A stretch of DNA of 64,000 bases from Gammaproteobacteria bacterium (GTDB lineage Bacteria > Pseudomonadota > Gammaproteobacteria > Pseudomonadales > Pseudohongiellaceae): positions 186,001-250,000 of the forward strand of contig JAQWQD010000017.1 in assembly GCA_029244985.1 (NCBI GenBank). The letters are read 5' to 3'. The notes under the pieces were generated by a model. The model searched no databases and was not told the DNA's origin. It saw only the letters and a list, made by a program, of their open reading frames with translations. Made by a program: the position numbers and the translations under genes. Within the stretch, counting starts at the first letter, position 1. Every line of letters begins with the position of its first letter. Positions 28,296 through 37,317 of this stretch are shown one piece after another.

Positions 28296-28784
28296 ATGAC
28301 GATCTACTACCATTATTACACAGCACCAATAGGCAATTTGCTTCTAGCTGGCGATGGAGAATGCCTAAATTTGCTTGGCTTTCCCAGCGGATCGATGGCT
28401 AGAAAACATAAAGATGGTTGGAAAAAAGATAGCAGCCCTTTTAAAGAAGTTATGCTGCAATTAGGTAGTTATTTTAGTGGTGAATTAAGCGAATTTCAGG
28501 TTTGCTTAGCGCCGAACGGCACAGAATTTCAGAAAACGGTTTGGGGTGCGCTGACGAAAATTCCCTATGGCGAGACTTGGAGTTATGGCCAATTAGCTGA
28601 GCATATAGGCAAGCCGAAGGCATCACGAGCTGTCGGGGCCGCAAACGGGGTGAATCCTATTCCAGTGATAATTCCTTGTCACCGTGTTATAGGAAGTAAT
28701 GGTAAACTTACTGGTTTTGGTGGAGGTATCGAAACTAAGCAGTATCTCCTCAATCTAGAATCAGAAATCGAGAGGCGGACTTAA
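28296..28784 (+). CDS. ogt: Methylated-DNA-protein-cysteine methyltransferase
   Basis: Removes the methyl group of O6-methylguanine in a suicide reaction onto an active-site Cys. The motif VIIPCHRVIGSNGKLTGFGGG near residue 126 has the active-site Cys in PCHR, and the preceding helix-turn-helix WSYGQLAEHIGKPKASRAVG binds DNA. The 162-residue length fits the stand-alone Ogt form. A strong AGGAGG lies before the ATG. It is the second gene of the alkA-ogt operon. Confidence 0.95.
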   Translation: MTIYYHYYTAPIGNLLLAGDGECLNLLGFPSGSMARKHKDGWKKDSSPFKEVMLQLGSYFSGELSEFQVCLAPNGTEFQKTVWGALTKIPYGETWSYGQLAEHIGKPKASRAVGAANGVNPIPVIIPCHRVIGSNGKLTGFGGGIETKQYLLNLESEIERRT

Positions 28785-29164
28785 TTTTCTGTTAATTCTG
28801 GGTTTCTCGCGATTTTTAATTCCTAAGTACATTTATGATACGTGCCCCTTGATAGGGATATCCGTCATCAATAATCCTTGGGTGCTCAATCGTTTTAAAG
28901 AAGTGCCGTAAGGTAAAGCTCTAGCAAGCAGTATCGGATTATCATTAAGAACTAATTTCTGCAAAGCATGCCTTTCTATTTATTTAAAAATTTATTAAAG
29001 CTTTTCTAATAGATTGAACAGCTATGTTTTGGGCAATGTTTGTTTCGTGTGTGCTCGCTGGTATAGTGGCCCTCGTTTTGTTTATCTGCTAAAAGTGGAG
29101 ACTGGCTGAATTGTGAGTAGAAGTTTTTATTACGATGATAGATTTTAATGAATAGGAAAATAAC
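28785..29164. other. Gap between ogt and xdhC-like gene
   Basis: No firm gene. On the plus strand a 22-codon ORF at 29024-29092 encodes a very hydrophobic peptide (MFWAMFVSCVLAGIVALVLF...), ribosome-binding site weak. On the minus strand an open frame of about 48 codons at roughly 28845-28980 has no recognised similarity. AGGA three bases before the GTG at 29165 belongs to the xdhC-like gene. Confidence 0.4.
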
Positions 29165-30136
29165 GTGCTAAGCAGTCAACAACAGATCATTTCCTTTGTA
29201 GCTGATCACTTGCAGGGTAAGACGCCAGTTTGGCTCTGCACGATTATTAAAACTTGGGGGTCTTCTCCAAGGCCGATAGGGGCGATGATGGCCTGTACGA
29301 TGAAGGGAGAATTGGTGGGCTCTATCTCTGGGGGCTGTATCGAAGAAGATTTTTTAGAACAATTAAGAGATGGTACTTTAAAACAACAATTCGAGGCTGA
29401 AGGAAAACCTTTCATAGTTCGCTACGGTGAAACTGAAGCAGAGCAAGCAAGATTAAAGCTGCCCTGTGGTGGTCAGTTACACGTGTTAGTGGAATTCATC
29501 GAAGCAACTGAAGTAAATGTTGGAGTATTCACTGATCTAAGCACGGCTCTTGAAAACCACACAAAAATTAGCCGTGTTCTCGATTTGTCCAGCGGGGCTA
29601 TTTCTTCGGATGATCACAGTAATGATAATGCCGTAACTTTAGATAGTAATAGAATAATTCATAGTCTTAGCCCCATGTATCGTTTGTTATTGCTTGGTGC
29701 TGGGGATGTGGCGAGATATGTGGCAGAAATGGCTTTGGCATTAGAATATGACGTAATGCTTTGCGACCCTCGTCCTCAATATTTAGATAATTGGGATGTA
29801 GAAGGGGTTGAAACGACGCCACGCTTGCCAGATGATGTTGTACGAGAGGGCTTCAGTAATCCTTATAGTGGCATTATCGCCTTGGCCCATGACCCTAGAG
29901 TAGATGACATGGCCTTGATGGAGGCTTTAAAGACCAATGCATTTTATATTGGTGCTATGGGATCGGAGCGTACCTCGGCAGCTCGACGAGAACGTTTGCC
30001 AGAGTTGGGGCTAAGTGAAGATGAGATTGATAATTTGCGTGCGCCAATAGGACTTCAGATTGAAAGTAAAACACCAGCAGAAATTGCGATCTCTATAATG
30101 GCGGAAGTTACCGCTGTCCGTCACGGAATTGACTAA
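29165..30136 (+). CDS. XdhC/CoxI-family protein
   Basis: A 323-residue protein of the XdhC/CoxF-like family, which inserts or sulfurates molybdenum cofactor for xanthine dehydrogenase and carbon-monoxide dehydrogenase-type enzymes. N-terminal XdhC_CoxI region: KTWGSSPRPIGAMMA and GSISGGCIEEDF. The C-terminal Rossmann-like region is LLLLGAGDVARYVAEMALAL with later FYIGAMGSERT and IGLQIESKTPAEIAISIMAE. The start is GTG with AGGA upstream. It is followed by a strong bidirectional hairpin. No molybdoenzyme is nearby; a MobA-like gene is at 47210. Confidence 0.9.
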   Translation: MLSSQQQIISFVADHLQGKTPVWLCTIIKTWGSSPRPIGAMMACTMKGELVGSISGGCIEEDFLEQLRDGTLKQQFEAEGKPFIVRYGETEAEQARLKLPCGGQLHVLVEFIEATEVNVGVFTDLSTALENHTKISRVLDLSSGAISSDDHSNDNAVTLDSNRIIHSLSPMYRLLLLGAGDVARYVAEMALALEYDVMLCDPRPQYLDNWDVEGVETTPRLPDDVVREGFSNPYSGIIALAHDPRVDDMALMEALKTNAFYIGAMGSERTSAARRERLPELGLSEDEIDNLRAPIGLQIESKTPAEIAISIMAEVTAVRHGID

Positions 30137-30183
30137 TTCGCTATTCGAAAAAATACTTCGTTGAAAGTTTTATATTTATTAAG

Positions 30184-30229
30184 TTGAAAAAGAAAAAGGT
30201 CAGTAATGACAGCTCTTTTTCTTTTTCAA
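30184..30229. terminator. Bidirectional terminator hairpin between convergent genes
   Basis: A perfect 15-bp inverted repeat, TTGAAAAAGAAAAAG / CTTTTTCTTTTTCAA, with a 16-base loop that itself has a GTCA/TGAC mini-stem. It lies between the stops of the convergent xdhC-like gene and the paralogue at 30236 and is A-rich on one side and T-rich on the other. Confidence 0.8.
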
Positions 30230-30235
30230 AATATA

Positions 30236-31255
30236 TTATTGTTGAATTTGTCGCTCTTTTCCTTGGGCTTCCATGGACTCCAATTGCCTTGCCCCTGCAA
30301 GAATGCCAATCATGCCGTAGTTACCCTCGTGGCATGCATATTCATAAACCGGTTCATTCAGACGGCTAAGAGGATATTCTCCTGACCATTGCACTGTGTA
30401 TACACTAGGATCATCAACGGTAAAACCATAGACGATTTTGTTCTCACCGGTTCTACGAAATGTTTCAATAACCGTAAGATTTTCTGTTGGGGCGCCTTGA
30501 TAATTGTGCCACGAATTGTAGTTTTTAGTTTCTACTATGAGGGTGCCGCCTTCCCAGCGACCGATTGAGTCACCCATCCATTTCTGATGTGACTGAGAGA
30601 CGGTGCTGCGCGCATCAGAAATTTTTATAATGCGTATATCGTGCACCATTTCAACAATGATGCTGATATAACCGGGCGATTGTACGATTTGCATATGGCT
30701 GTTATACATAACTGGCGACATAACAGGGCCAGAACTATTGCCGAAGGCAACTAGACAGCGTTCCCCAAGGCCGCGACCCTCGGGGCCATCATTGCGGTCA
30801 GGCCGGTTTGCACTAATTTCGGCAATGCGTTCCCTGAAACCTGCAACGCGCTCAGGGATTCGCCCATTAGGGGGATCTATGATAGCGGAAGTACGAAATT
30901 CGCCATCAATAGTTGGTAAGAACATGCCTCGATCAGTCCAAAATAGATCGTAATTTCCAACGGGGGGTAGGGCTTCTAGCTTGGGTGCGTCTCGATTAGG
31001 ATCAAGAGGCTTGTTGTCGTTCTCGACTCGTTCTTGGGCGGCTTGCTCTAATACTAACGCTTCTTCTTCCGAGTAGGCACGCTTGTTGCCGAGTTCCTGA
31101 GGACGCTGGAAGGGCATTACTGTGTTATTGCGCCAATTTCCCTGTAAATCTGGCACTCCCCATTCGGTTAGGGGGGCTTCATAATCTTGGGCCAAACAGC
31201 TGCCAGAAATCGCGAATGCTAAGGCTGCTGTAACAGCTGTATGTCTTAGTTGCAT
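30236..31255 (-). CDS. Exported protein of unknown family (paralogue B)
   Basis: A 339-residue secreted protein, signal ending near SGSCLAQ. I chose the ATG at 31255 with GGAG six bases upstream, over an in-frame ATG four codons earlier that overlaps that ribosome-binding site. It shares with the protein at 21038-22075 the blocks DLFWTDRGMFL, GEFRTSAIIDPPNGRIP, GERCLVAFGN.SGPVM, ISIIVEMVHDIRII, WMGDSIGRWEGGTLIVET, YGFTVDDPSVY and YEYACHEGNYGMIGILAGARQLE. A Cys and two His are among the conserved positions. No known domain is recognised. Confidence 0.75.
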   Translation of the reverse strand: MQLRHTAVTAALAFAISGSCLAQDYEAPLTEWGVPDLQGNWRNNTVMPFQRPQELGNKRAYSEEEALVLEQAAQERVENDNKPLDPNRDAPKLEALPPVGNYDLFWTDRGMFLPTIDGEFRTSAIIDPPNGRIPERVAGFRERIAEISANRPDRNDGPEGRGLGERCLVAFGNSSGPVMSPVMYNSHMQIVQSPGYISIIVEMVHDIRIIKISDARSTVSQSHQKWMGDSIGRWEGGTLIVETKNYNSWHNYQGAPTENLTVIETFRRTGENKIVYGFTVDDPSVYTVQWSGEYPLSRLNEPVYEYACHEGNYGMIGILAGARQLESMEAQGKERQIQQ

Positions 31256-31410
31256 CTTTTTCTCCATAAGAAAATCAATCTAAGTTATTATATTTTCTAA
31301 AGTTATTATCTCAAAGAATGAGTGCATTTTACGGAATAAGCTTTGTGATTTACAGGGTGAACTGGTCACTATTTGTGACAGACAAGACTGCATTTTATCA
31401 GTCCGCATGA

Positions 31411-31442
31411 AAAAGGCCGTACCCATAAGGGGCCGACCTTTT
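31411..31442 (-). terminator. Rho-independent terminator after the repeat protein gene
   Basis: The stem from AAAAGGCCG to CGACCTTTT (up to 14 bp with about three mismatches, loop ATAA) is followed on the minus strand by a run of T. It sits about 30 bases after the stop of the 128-residue gene. Confidence 0.7.
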
Positions 31443-31474
31443 GCTATGCTTTTCGACTTAAGTAGTACTAGAGA

Positions 31475-31861
31475 CTATGGGAACAATTCCGCCAATGTAG
31501 CTTTTGCTTCGTCACTAGGTACATGATTAACACCTGCAATAATTCCTGCTAGCGTTTTTGCAAAGTCAGGAGCTTGCGCATTGGCTTGTATGGCAGCCAT
31601 TTGATCTTTCCCTTCAGCGCTAGCAGCGTGGCTAATATTGGCTACAGTATTCGCCATGTTTCGGACCCCTTGTGGGAGATTTGCGTTAGCTTCGATTTCT
31701 GCTAGGGCTGCTTTGTCAGTATCGGAAGGGAAATGATTGAGTGAAGCAACGATATCCGCAATAGTTTTTAAGGCGGTACCAGCATCTTGAGCTACGGCTG
31801 TTTGAGAAAAGAATCCTCCAAGCATAAGAACCATAAGGCTACTTGTTAGTATTTTTTTCAT
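31475..31861 (-). CDS. Small exported protein with an internal ~36-residue repeat
   Basis: A 128-residue protein with a cleavable signal (GGFFSQTAVAQ), then a helical region built from repeats. Units are TIADIVASLNHFPSD..KAALAEI (from residue ~32), NTVANISHAASAEGKDQMAAI (from ~69) and TLAGIIAGVNHVPSDEAKATLAEL (from ~104). The first and third agree best. The repeated NH-PSD-KA-LAE pattern suggests helical hairpins. A strong AAGGAGT precedes the ATG and a terminator follows, so it is a single-gene transcript. Function unknown. Confidence 0.75.
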   Translation of the reverse strand: MKKILTSSLMVLMLGGFFSQTAVAQDAGTALKTIADIVASLNHFPSDTDKAALAEIEANANLPQGVRNMANTVANISHAASAEGKDQMAAIQANAQAPDFAKTLAGIIAGVNHVPSDEAKATLAELFP

Positions 31862-32001
31862 TTTGGACTCCTTATTAGGAAAGCATGAATTTTAACGTTA
31901 ATTTTTAGTCTATCCTATAAGACTTGCATTAAGTAGGCTTTATAGAAGTTTTCAGTCCATGAATATCTGGGGGCTTGCGAAGGCGCAAACCAGACAAATG
32001 A

Positions 32002-33453
32002 TTAAGCAGCTTCTTGAACGTTAGACACATAGCGTGGCCACGGCTGGGATTGCTCAAGTTGACTGGCTAGATCTAATAATAGCTGATCAGAACCCCATGG
32101 CCCGGTGAACATAACACCCACCGGTAATCCGGTTGCGGAGCGGTGCAATGGAATTGACATACTTGGCTGGCCAGTGCCGTTATAAATTGAAGTAAAGCCA
32201 CTGTATTGACGAAACCGTTGGGTATATTCCTTCATGTCATTGCTGTTCATGTTTAACCAGCCCAATTTCGCAGGAGTTTTCGTAAGTACCGGTGAGACGA
32301 TAATGTCGCAAGACTGGTGAAATTGAGCCATTGTTACTTCTGCTGCGTGCAGTAAATCCCGTGCTTGCAAAAATTCTACAGCGTTTACCTCGCTGCCGAG
32401 TTTTGCCACGATGCGAGTCGATGCTTCTAGATCTGCTTCATTTAATGTCAAGTCAAGTTGGCAAATCCGTGCATGTACTCTCTGAAAGATATGGGTATTT
32501 ATTAATTTAGACATAGCTGAAATGACAGGCCCATAATCAATTGGGTGGTTCATTTCTTCAACTTTGTGACCTAGAGACTCACAGAGCATACCAGCTTGCT
32601 TTACGCCATCAAGGCAGTCATTGTCGATGGCCTGGTCTAAAGGATGTTGGAGTTGTAGCCCTATTTTGAGAGAACGAGTTTCGGAGCCTAACTTATCGAG
32701 AAAAGACTTCGGTGCAGCTGGCAAAGGAAAAAGACTAGCTTGTTCGAGTTTAATAATGTCGAGGAAAGCCGCACTATCTCGTACACTTTGACTAACAACG
32801 TGACCAACACTCATGCCGCTCCAACTATCACTTAGCTTATTCTCGATTGCTGTTAATCCTCGGCTCGGTTTTAAACCGAATAAACCACAACAGGCTGCAG
32901 GAATCCGAATTGAGCCGCCGCCGTCCGTTGCATGTGCGACTGGAGAGATGCCCGCAGCAACTGCTGCCGCCGCCCCGCCACTGGAGCCGCCAGTAGAGTA
33001 TTCTAGATTCCATGGATTTCGGGTAACACCGTTCGCTATTGGTTCGGTGGTAAGTGTAAGGCCAAATTCTGGAGTATTCGTTAGGCCTAGTATATTAAGT
33101 CCAGCGTTTAAATATTTTTGTACAATGTTTGAAGATATACTTGCTTTGTTGTCTTTAAAAAGATTGCTGCCAAAGGTGGCGGGTAGCCCTTTTACAGTGC
33201 TCAAATCTTTGATAAGGAAAGGAAAGCCTGCAAGAATACTTTTCTGAAAATACTCAGGGGTGTTATCAATCTTCTTCGCGGTTACTAGTGCTTGCTCGAA
33301 ATTCTCAGTAACAATAGAGTGAATGCTGGGCTCGACTTTTTCTGCTCGATTTATAGCACACTCAGTAACTTCAGCTACCGAATAATTGCCAGCGCGAATG
33401 CCTGCTGATAATTCAACTGCATCCTTGCCAAGATAGTCCTCGTTTTTTAGCAT
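32002..33453 (-). CDS. Amidase (amidase-signature family)
   Basis: Hydrolyses a carboxamide in the cytoplasm through a Ser-Ser-Lys triad. The Lys is in FPFLIKDLS (Lys82), the cis-Ser in STGGSSGGAAAAVAAG and the nucleophilic Ser in TDGGGSIRIPA, all within the amidase signature. Later FTSIYNGTGQPSMSIP is the usual C-terminal segment. The 483-residue length is normal for stand-alone amidases and shorter than GatA-fused proteins; there is no gatB/gatC nearby, so it is not the tRNA amidotransferase. It lies 161 bases after pyrB on the same strand. Confidence 0.85.
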   Translation of the reverse strand: MLKNEDYLGKDAVELSAGIRAGNYSVAEVTECAINRAEKVEPSIHSIVTENFEQALVTAKKIDNTPEYFQKSILAGFPFLIKDLSTVKGLPATFGSNLFKDNKASISSNIVQKYLNAGLNILGLTNTPEFGLTLTTEPIANGVTRNPWNLEYSTGGSSGGAAAAVAAGISPVAHATDGGGSIRIPAACCGLFGLKPSRGLTAIENKLSDSWSGMSVGHVVSQSVRDSAAFLDIIKLEQASLFPLPAAPKSFLDKLGSETRSLKIGLQLQHPLDQAIDNDCLDGVKQAGMLCESLGHKVEEMNHPIDYGPVISAMSKLINTHIFQRVHARICQLDLTLNEADLEASTRIVAKLGSEVNAVEFLQARDLLHAAEVTMAQFHQSCDIIVSPVLTKTPAKLGWLNMNSNDMKEYTQRFRQYSGFTSIYNGTGQPSMSIPLHRSATGLPVGVMFTGPWGSDQLLLDLASQLEQSQPWPRYVSNVQEAA

Positions 33454-33614
33454 AAGCGTATTGAGATAAATAATCAGATAATGGTCTGACTACCATCTTT
33501 CTTCCTGTTCGGGGGTAAGTGAATTGACCTGCCTTTCAGGCCTGCTTTAGCTGTTCCCTTGCCTTCAGTTTACTTAGTTATCGGAAGCCAAATATTTTTG
33601 TCAGCTTTCTTGCG

Positions 33615-34631
33615 CTATTGGAATCTACTCCCGGTATACCAGCCGACTTTAGAAGCAGTCTGCTCAACTTTATCAGCAACGTCTAGTATAAGAGAGAATA
33701 GAGCCATGCGCACCAGTACGCCATTATCTGTTTGTCGAAATATCGCTAAATTTGGATGCTGATTCAGATCATCGTCTAATTCATTTGCATCTTTGCGAGA
33801 GTCGCGAGGAAGTGGGTGCATGATTACCGTATTTGGTTGGCAGTTGCGGGTATAGATCGCCTGATTTAATCTAAATCTGCCACGATAAATGTCTGCTTCC
33901 AGCTTAGAGGTAAAGCGTTCTTCCTGAATTCTTGTTAGATAGACTGTATTGTTATCACCGAGGCCGGATTCCATATCATCAGTTTCTATCACGGTATGCC
34001 CAGCATCACGTAACTTGCCGACAATATCTTTGGGCATCTTTAATTCTTTTGGTGAAATCAGCGTGAAGTGAATATCATTATACAGTTGTAAAAGTTGCGA
34101 AAGAGAATGCACCGTGCGGCCATGTTTGAGATCGCCAACCATTGCCATATTCATGCCATCGATTTCAGTATCGTTGGATGCCAATTCCTTTTTTATTGTA
34201 TATAAATCTAATAAAGCTTGAGAGGGGTGCTCATTGGGCCCATCGCCACCATTAATCACTGGCACCCTGCTGGCCTTGGCAAATTCTGCAACCGATCCAA
34301 CCTGTGGATGGCGCATGACAATTACATCGCTGTAACCGGAAATCACTCGAGCAGTATCATAGAGAGATTCGCCTTTTGAGATAGACGAAGTTTTTACATC
34401 GGTGGTTTCGCGAACATGACCACCAAGCAAATTAAAGGCGCAACCAAAACTGACTCGGGTACGAGTGCTGGGTTCAAAAAACATATTACCGAGGATTGCA
34501 CCTTCTAGAGCCTTGGTGAAGTGTTCGCGATGAGCATATGTTTCCATATTGTCAGCTACCGCAAAGACTCTTTCTACATCATCTCTTGCAAACTGATTAA
34601 CGCTAATTATATGGGCGCCTCTAAAATCCAT
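33615..34631 (-). CDS. pyrB: Aspartate carbamoyltransferase catalytic chain
   Basis: Condenses carbamoyl phosphate with aspartate in the second step of pyrimidine synthesis. The carbamoyl-phosphate site is FFEPSTRTRVSF near residue 53, with ISKGESLYDTARVISGYSD and the NEHPSQALLDLYTI motif of aspartate carbamoyltransferases. VGDLKHGRTVHSL and HPLPR follow, completing the transcarbamylase pattern. The 338-residue length is slightly long. No regulatory pyrI and no adjacent inactive pyrC-like gene are seen; pyrC is at 57108. It is divergent from sbcB. Confidence 0.95.
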   Translation of the reverse strand: MDFRGAHIISVNQFARDDVERVFAVADNMETYAHREHFTKALEGAILGNMFFEPSTRTRVSFGCAFNLLGGHVRETTDVKTSSISKGESLYDTARVISGYSDVIVMRHPQVGSVAEFAKASRVPVINGGDGPNEHPSQALLDLYTIKKELASNDTEIDGMNMAMVGDLKHGRTVHSLSQLLQLYNDIHFTLISPKELKMPKDIVGKLRDAGHTVIETDDMESGLGDNNTVYLTRIQEERFTSKLEADIYRGRFRLNQAIYTRNCQPNTVIMHPLPRDSRKDANELDDDLNQHPNLAIFRQTDNGVLVRMALFSLILDVADKVEQTASKVGWYTGSRFQ

Positions 34632-34882
34632 AATCTATAGCTAGTACCTGCAAGGTCCACATTTTAGTGGAATCATTTTTTGTTTTATTAAAAACGCTTC
34701 AATATTACTACAGTAGGGCTTGGATTGCAGTTAACATCGCTCTGGTTCATCATTTTTGGTTTCAGAATTTGATGCTTTCTAGCGAATGCATTTGGCGTAA
34801 TCGTTAAAACTTAAGCTCAGAATGTATTTAACTCGGGGATTTGTCATGCATTTTACTACTCAACGAGAAGAACATCATCATA

Positions 34883-36322
34883 ATGACTTCTACTAGTATC
34901 TATTGGTATGACTTTGAGACTTTCGGCGCTGATCCACGTCGTGATCGAGCTTGTCAGTTCGCTGGAATTCGGACTGATGAGGAATTAAATATTATAGGTG
35001 AGCCACTAGTACTTTATTGCCAGCCATCCAATGATTTTCTTCCTAATCCATTCGCCTGTCTTGTAACTGGTATTACCCCACAAAAAGCAAAAATGGAGGG
35101 TGTCGCTGAAGCAGAATTTATAAAACTTATTAATAATGAGTTTTCAGTACCGAATACATGCGTCGCTGGTTACAACAGTATTCGGTTTGATGATGAAATT
35201 ACGCGCCAAACTCTTTATCGAAATTTTTTCGATCCCTACGAAAGAGAATGGAAGAATGGAAACTCGCGCTGGGACATTATTGACATGTTGCGTCTTTGTG
35301 CGGCAACACGCCCTGATGGGATTAATTGGCCAAAGAAAGATAATGGCGCTAACAGTTTCAAGCTCGATCAGCTAACGCTGGCTAATAAAATCGATCATAC
35401 CGATGCACATGACGCACTCAGCGATGTGATCGCGACAATCGAAATGGCAAAACTGGTTAAGAATAAACAACCTAAACTGTATGAATATGTCTATCAGTTA
35501 AAAAATAAGAATAAGGTTCGTTTAGAGTTAGACCTATTAACGCAAAAACCAATGCTTCATGCATCCATGCGCTATCCAGCATCAAAGGGCTGCCTCGCGC
35601 TGATCATGCCAATTTGTAGCCACCCTACTAACAAGAATGGCGTAATTGTTTATGACCTGCAGGAAGATCCATCTAACTGGTGTGATTTAAGCGTCGGGGA
35701 AATAAAAAAACGGATTTACACGCCGAAAGATAAATTATCTACGGGAGAGTCACGGATTCCTTTGAAAACCCTCCACGTTAATCGTTGCCCAGTTATTACT
35801 TCTCCCGCAGTTTTGCAAAAAGATCAAGCTGAAATATGCCAGATAAATTTAGATAGCTGCCGAATTCACTGGGAGAAGATCCAAGGAGACCAAGTAATAA
35901 AGGGAAAAGTGAGCTCAGCCTTTAACGATGAAAGTTTTCCTATAGAGACAGATCCAGATTTGATGATTTACAGTGGTGGATTTTTTAGTGATAACGATCG
36001 CAGTCTTATGGAGACAATAAGAGAAACTGATGCTGGTGACCTCGGTCGATTAGATTTGCCGTTCCGTGACCGGCGTTTGCAGGAAATGTTGTTTCGATAT
36101 CGCGCACGAAACTACATGAATACTCTGAATCCGGAAGAGCAAGAACGATGGAAAAAGTATCGAAAAGACAAACTACTAAATCCTGATGCGATTACCTTTT
36201 ACAGAAAAGAAAAAGAAAAAGCCTGGGAAAGAGTTAGTGAAGCCAAAGATATTAGGGGCCAAGCAATTCTCAGCGAGTTACAGGAATATGTCGACCAACT
36301 ACTTCAATCTTTAATGGAGTAG
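34883..36322 (+). CDS. sbcB: Exodeoxyribonuclease I
   Basis: Degrades single-stranded DNA 3' to 5' in recombination and mismatch repair. The DEDDh motifs are SIYWYDFETFG (residue ~8), GYNSIRFDDE, and HDALSDV with its His/Asp; DACQFAG-type sequence RDRACQFAGIR follows motif I. Later regions fit the SH3-like and accessory domains. I start at the ATG at 34883 (479 residues), since the TTG-initiated longer frame lacks homology-like sequence. The 3' end overlaps the convergent amidohydrolase gene by 19 bases. Confidence 0.95.
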   Translation: MTSTSIYWYDFETFGADPRRDRACQFAGIRTDEELNIIGEPLVLYCQPSNDFLPNPFACLVTGITPQKAKMEGVAEAEFIKLINNEFSVPNTCVAGYNSIRFDDEITRQTLYRNFFDPYEREWKNGNSRWDIIDMLRLCAATRPDGINWPKKDNGANSFKLDQLTLANKIDHTDAHDALSDVIATIEMAKLVKNKQPKLYEYVYQLKNKNKVRLELDLLTQKPMLHASMRYPASKGCLALIMPICSHPTNKNGVIVYDLQEDPSNWCDLSVGEIKKRIYTPKDKLSTGESRIPLKTLHVNRCPVITSPAVLQKDQAEICQINLDSCRIHWEKIQGDQVIKGKVSSAFNDESFPIETDPDLMIYSGGFFSDNDRSLMETIRETDAGDLGRLDLPFRDRRLQEMLFRYRARNYMNTLNPEEQERWKKYRKDKLLNPDAITFYRKEKEKAWERVSEAKDIRGQAILSELQEYVDQLLQSLME

Positions 36323-37311
36323 AAATTCGCTGCAGTATCGTGGAATAGGGAATTCTTTTCGTCGACGCTAAACTCTGCAGTAATACGTTTAAAAGAGTTC
36401 CAAAGAACATTATAGGAGCAGGATGTTTTATCCACCGGAAAATTACTCTCAAACATACATCGTGTCGGGCCAAACCGTTCGATGCAATGAAGGATGTAGG
36501 GTTGTATCGCTTCGGCAAGAGCCGCTGAAGTTGGGGGACGTTCTTGCTTGTGCCAGTCAAAGCCATTAATCGGCATCGCCAGGCCTCCTAGCTTTACCAC
36601 CATGTTCTCGCATTTGGCGAGTTGACTAATTCTTTCTTTCCATGTTTTGAATATTTCTTTTCTTTTTGATCTATAAGGGCCGATTCCGAGTGGGCCACCG
36701 ACATGATCGAGAACGATGGCTTGGTTTGGAAAAGCCCGTGCTAATGACAACAATTCTTCTAGTTGCGTGTGATAGAGCCAAGTGTCGAAGGTAAGATTAT
36801 AATCAGCGAGGTGCGAAAAGCCTTTTCTAAATAATTTACTGAGGTAAAGCTGCGGTGGAGGCTTGGTATGAGAATTTCTTATCTCAATGCTAGCATCCCA
36901 GCCACAGGCATGGCGAACGCCACGGAATCGATTAGGGCTGGCTTCAATATGCGCTGCTAACACTTCTTCGACTGAATCTCCTAGTAATAAATCAGCAAAT
37001 CCGACTATTGCCGCTGAGACCTTAGTTTTATTAAATTTTCCAGTAATGCTTATGTCTGCAATGTTTTGCGCAAAATGAGTTTCTCCCATCGGTGCTAGTG
37101 CGATGCTAGAATCTTTTTGATATTTAGAAAGGCATTCTACAAAAACTGTAGAGACAATATTATGACCACTTTCAGTATCGTCTAATAAGTCTGTCAATAG
37201 GTAACGATTTTCTGGATGATCCCAAAGATGATGGTGGGGGTCACAGATTCGCAATTCAGGATCGAGAGTTTCTTCTTTAGTTTGGGCTAACCATGCTTTG
37301 TCGATGGGCAT
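36304..37311 (-). CDS. Amidohydrolase-2 family (pyrone-dicarboxylate-lactonase-like)
   Basis: A 335-residue TIM-barrel hydrolase. The metal-binding motif DPHHHLWDHPENRY lies near residue 25, with FVECLSKY, GVRHACGWDAS, AIVLDHVGGPLG, NMVVKLGGLAMP and the C-terminal CMFESNFPVDK of the amidohydrolase-2 group, which includes 2-pyrone-4,6-dicarboxylate lactonase and related decarboxylases. I start at the ATG at 37311 rather than a TTG two codons earlier; GAGA precedes it. The 3' ends of this gene and sbcB overlap by 19 bases. Substrate not predictable. Confidence 0.85.
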   Translation of the reverse strand: MPIDKAWLAQTKEETLDPELRICDPHHHLWDHPENRYLLTDLLDDTESGHNIVSTVFVECLSKYQKDSSIALAPMGETHFAQNIADISITGKFNKTKVSAAIVGFADLLLGDSVEEVLAAHIEASPNRFRGVRHACGWDASIEIRNSHTKPPPQLYLSKLFRKGFSHLADYNLTFDTWLYHTQLEELLSLARAFPNQAIVLDHVGGPLGIGPYRSKRKEIFKTWKERISQLAKCENMVVKLGGLAMPINGFDWHKQERPPTSAALAEAIQPYILHCIERFGPTRCMFESNFPVDKTSCSYNVLWNSFKRITAEFSVDEKNSLFHDTAANFYSIKD

Positions 37312-37317
37312 TTTCAA

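Noticed and set aside
28845..28980. Minus-strand open frame of about 48 codons after ogt
   Set aside because: It has a non-ATG start, no similarity I recognise and a stop in all neighbouring frames; most likely chance.
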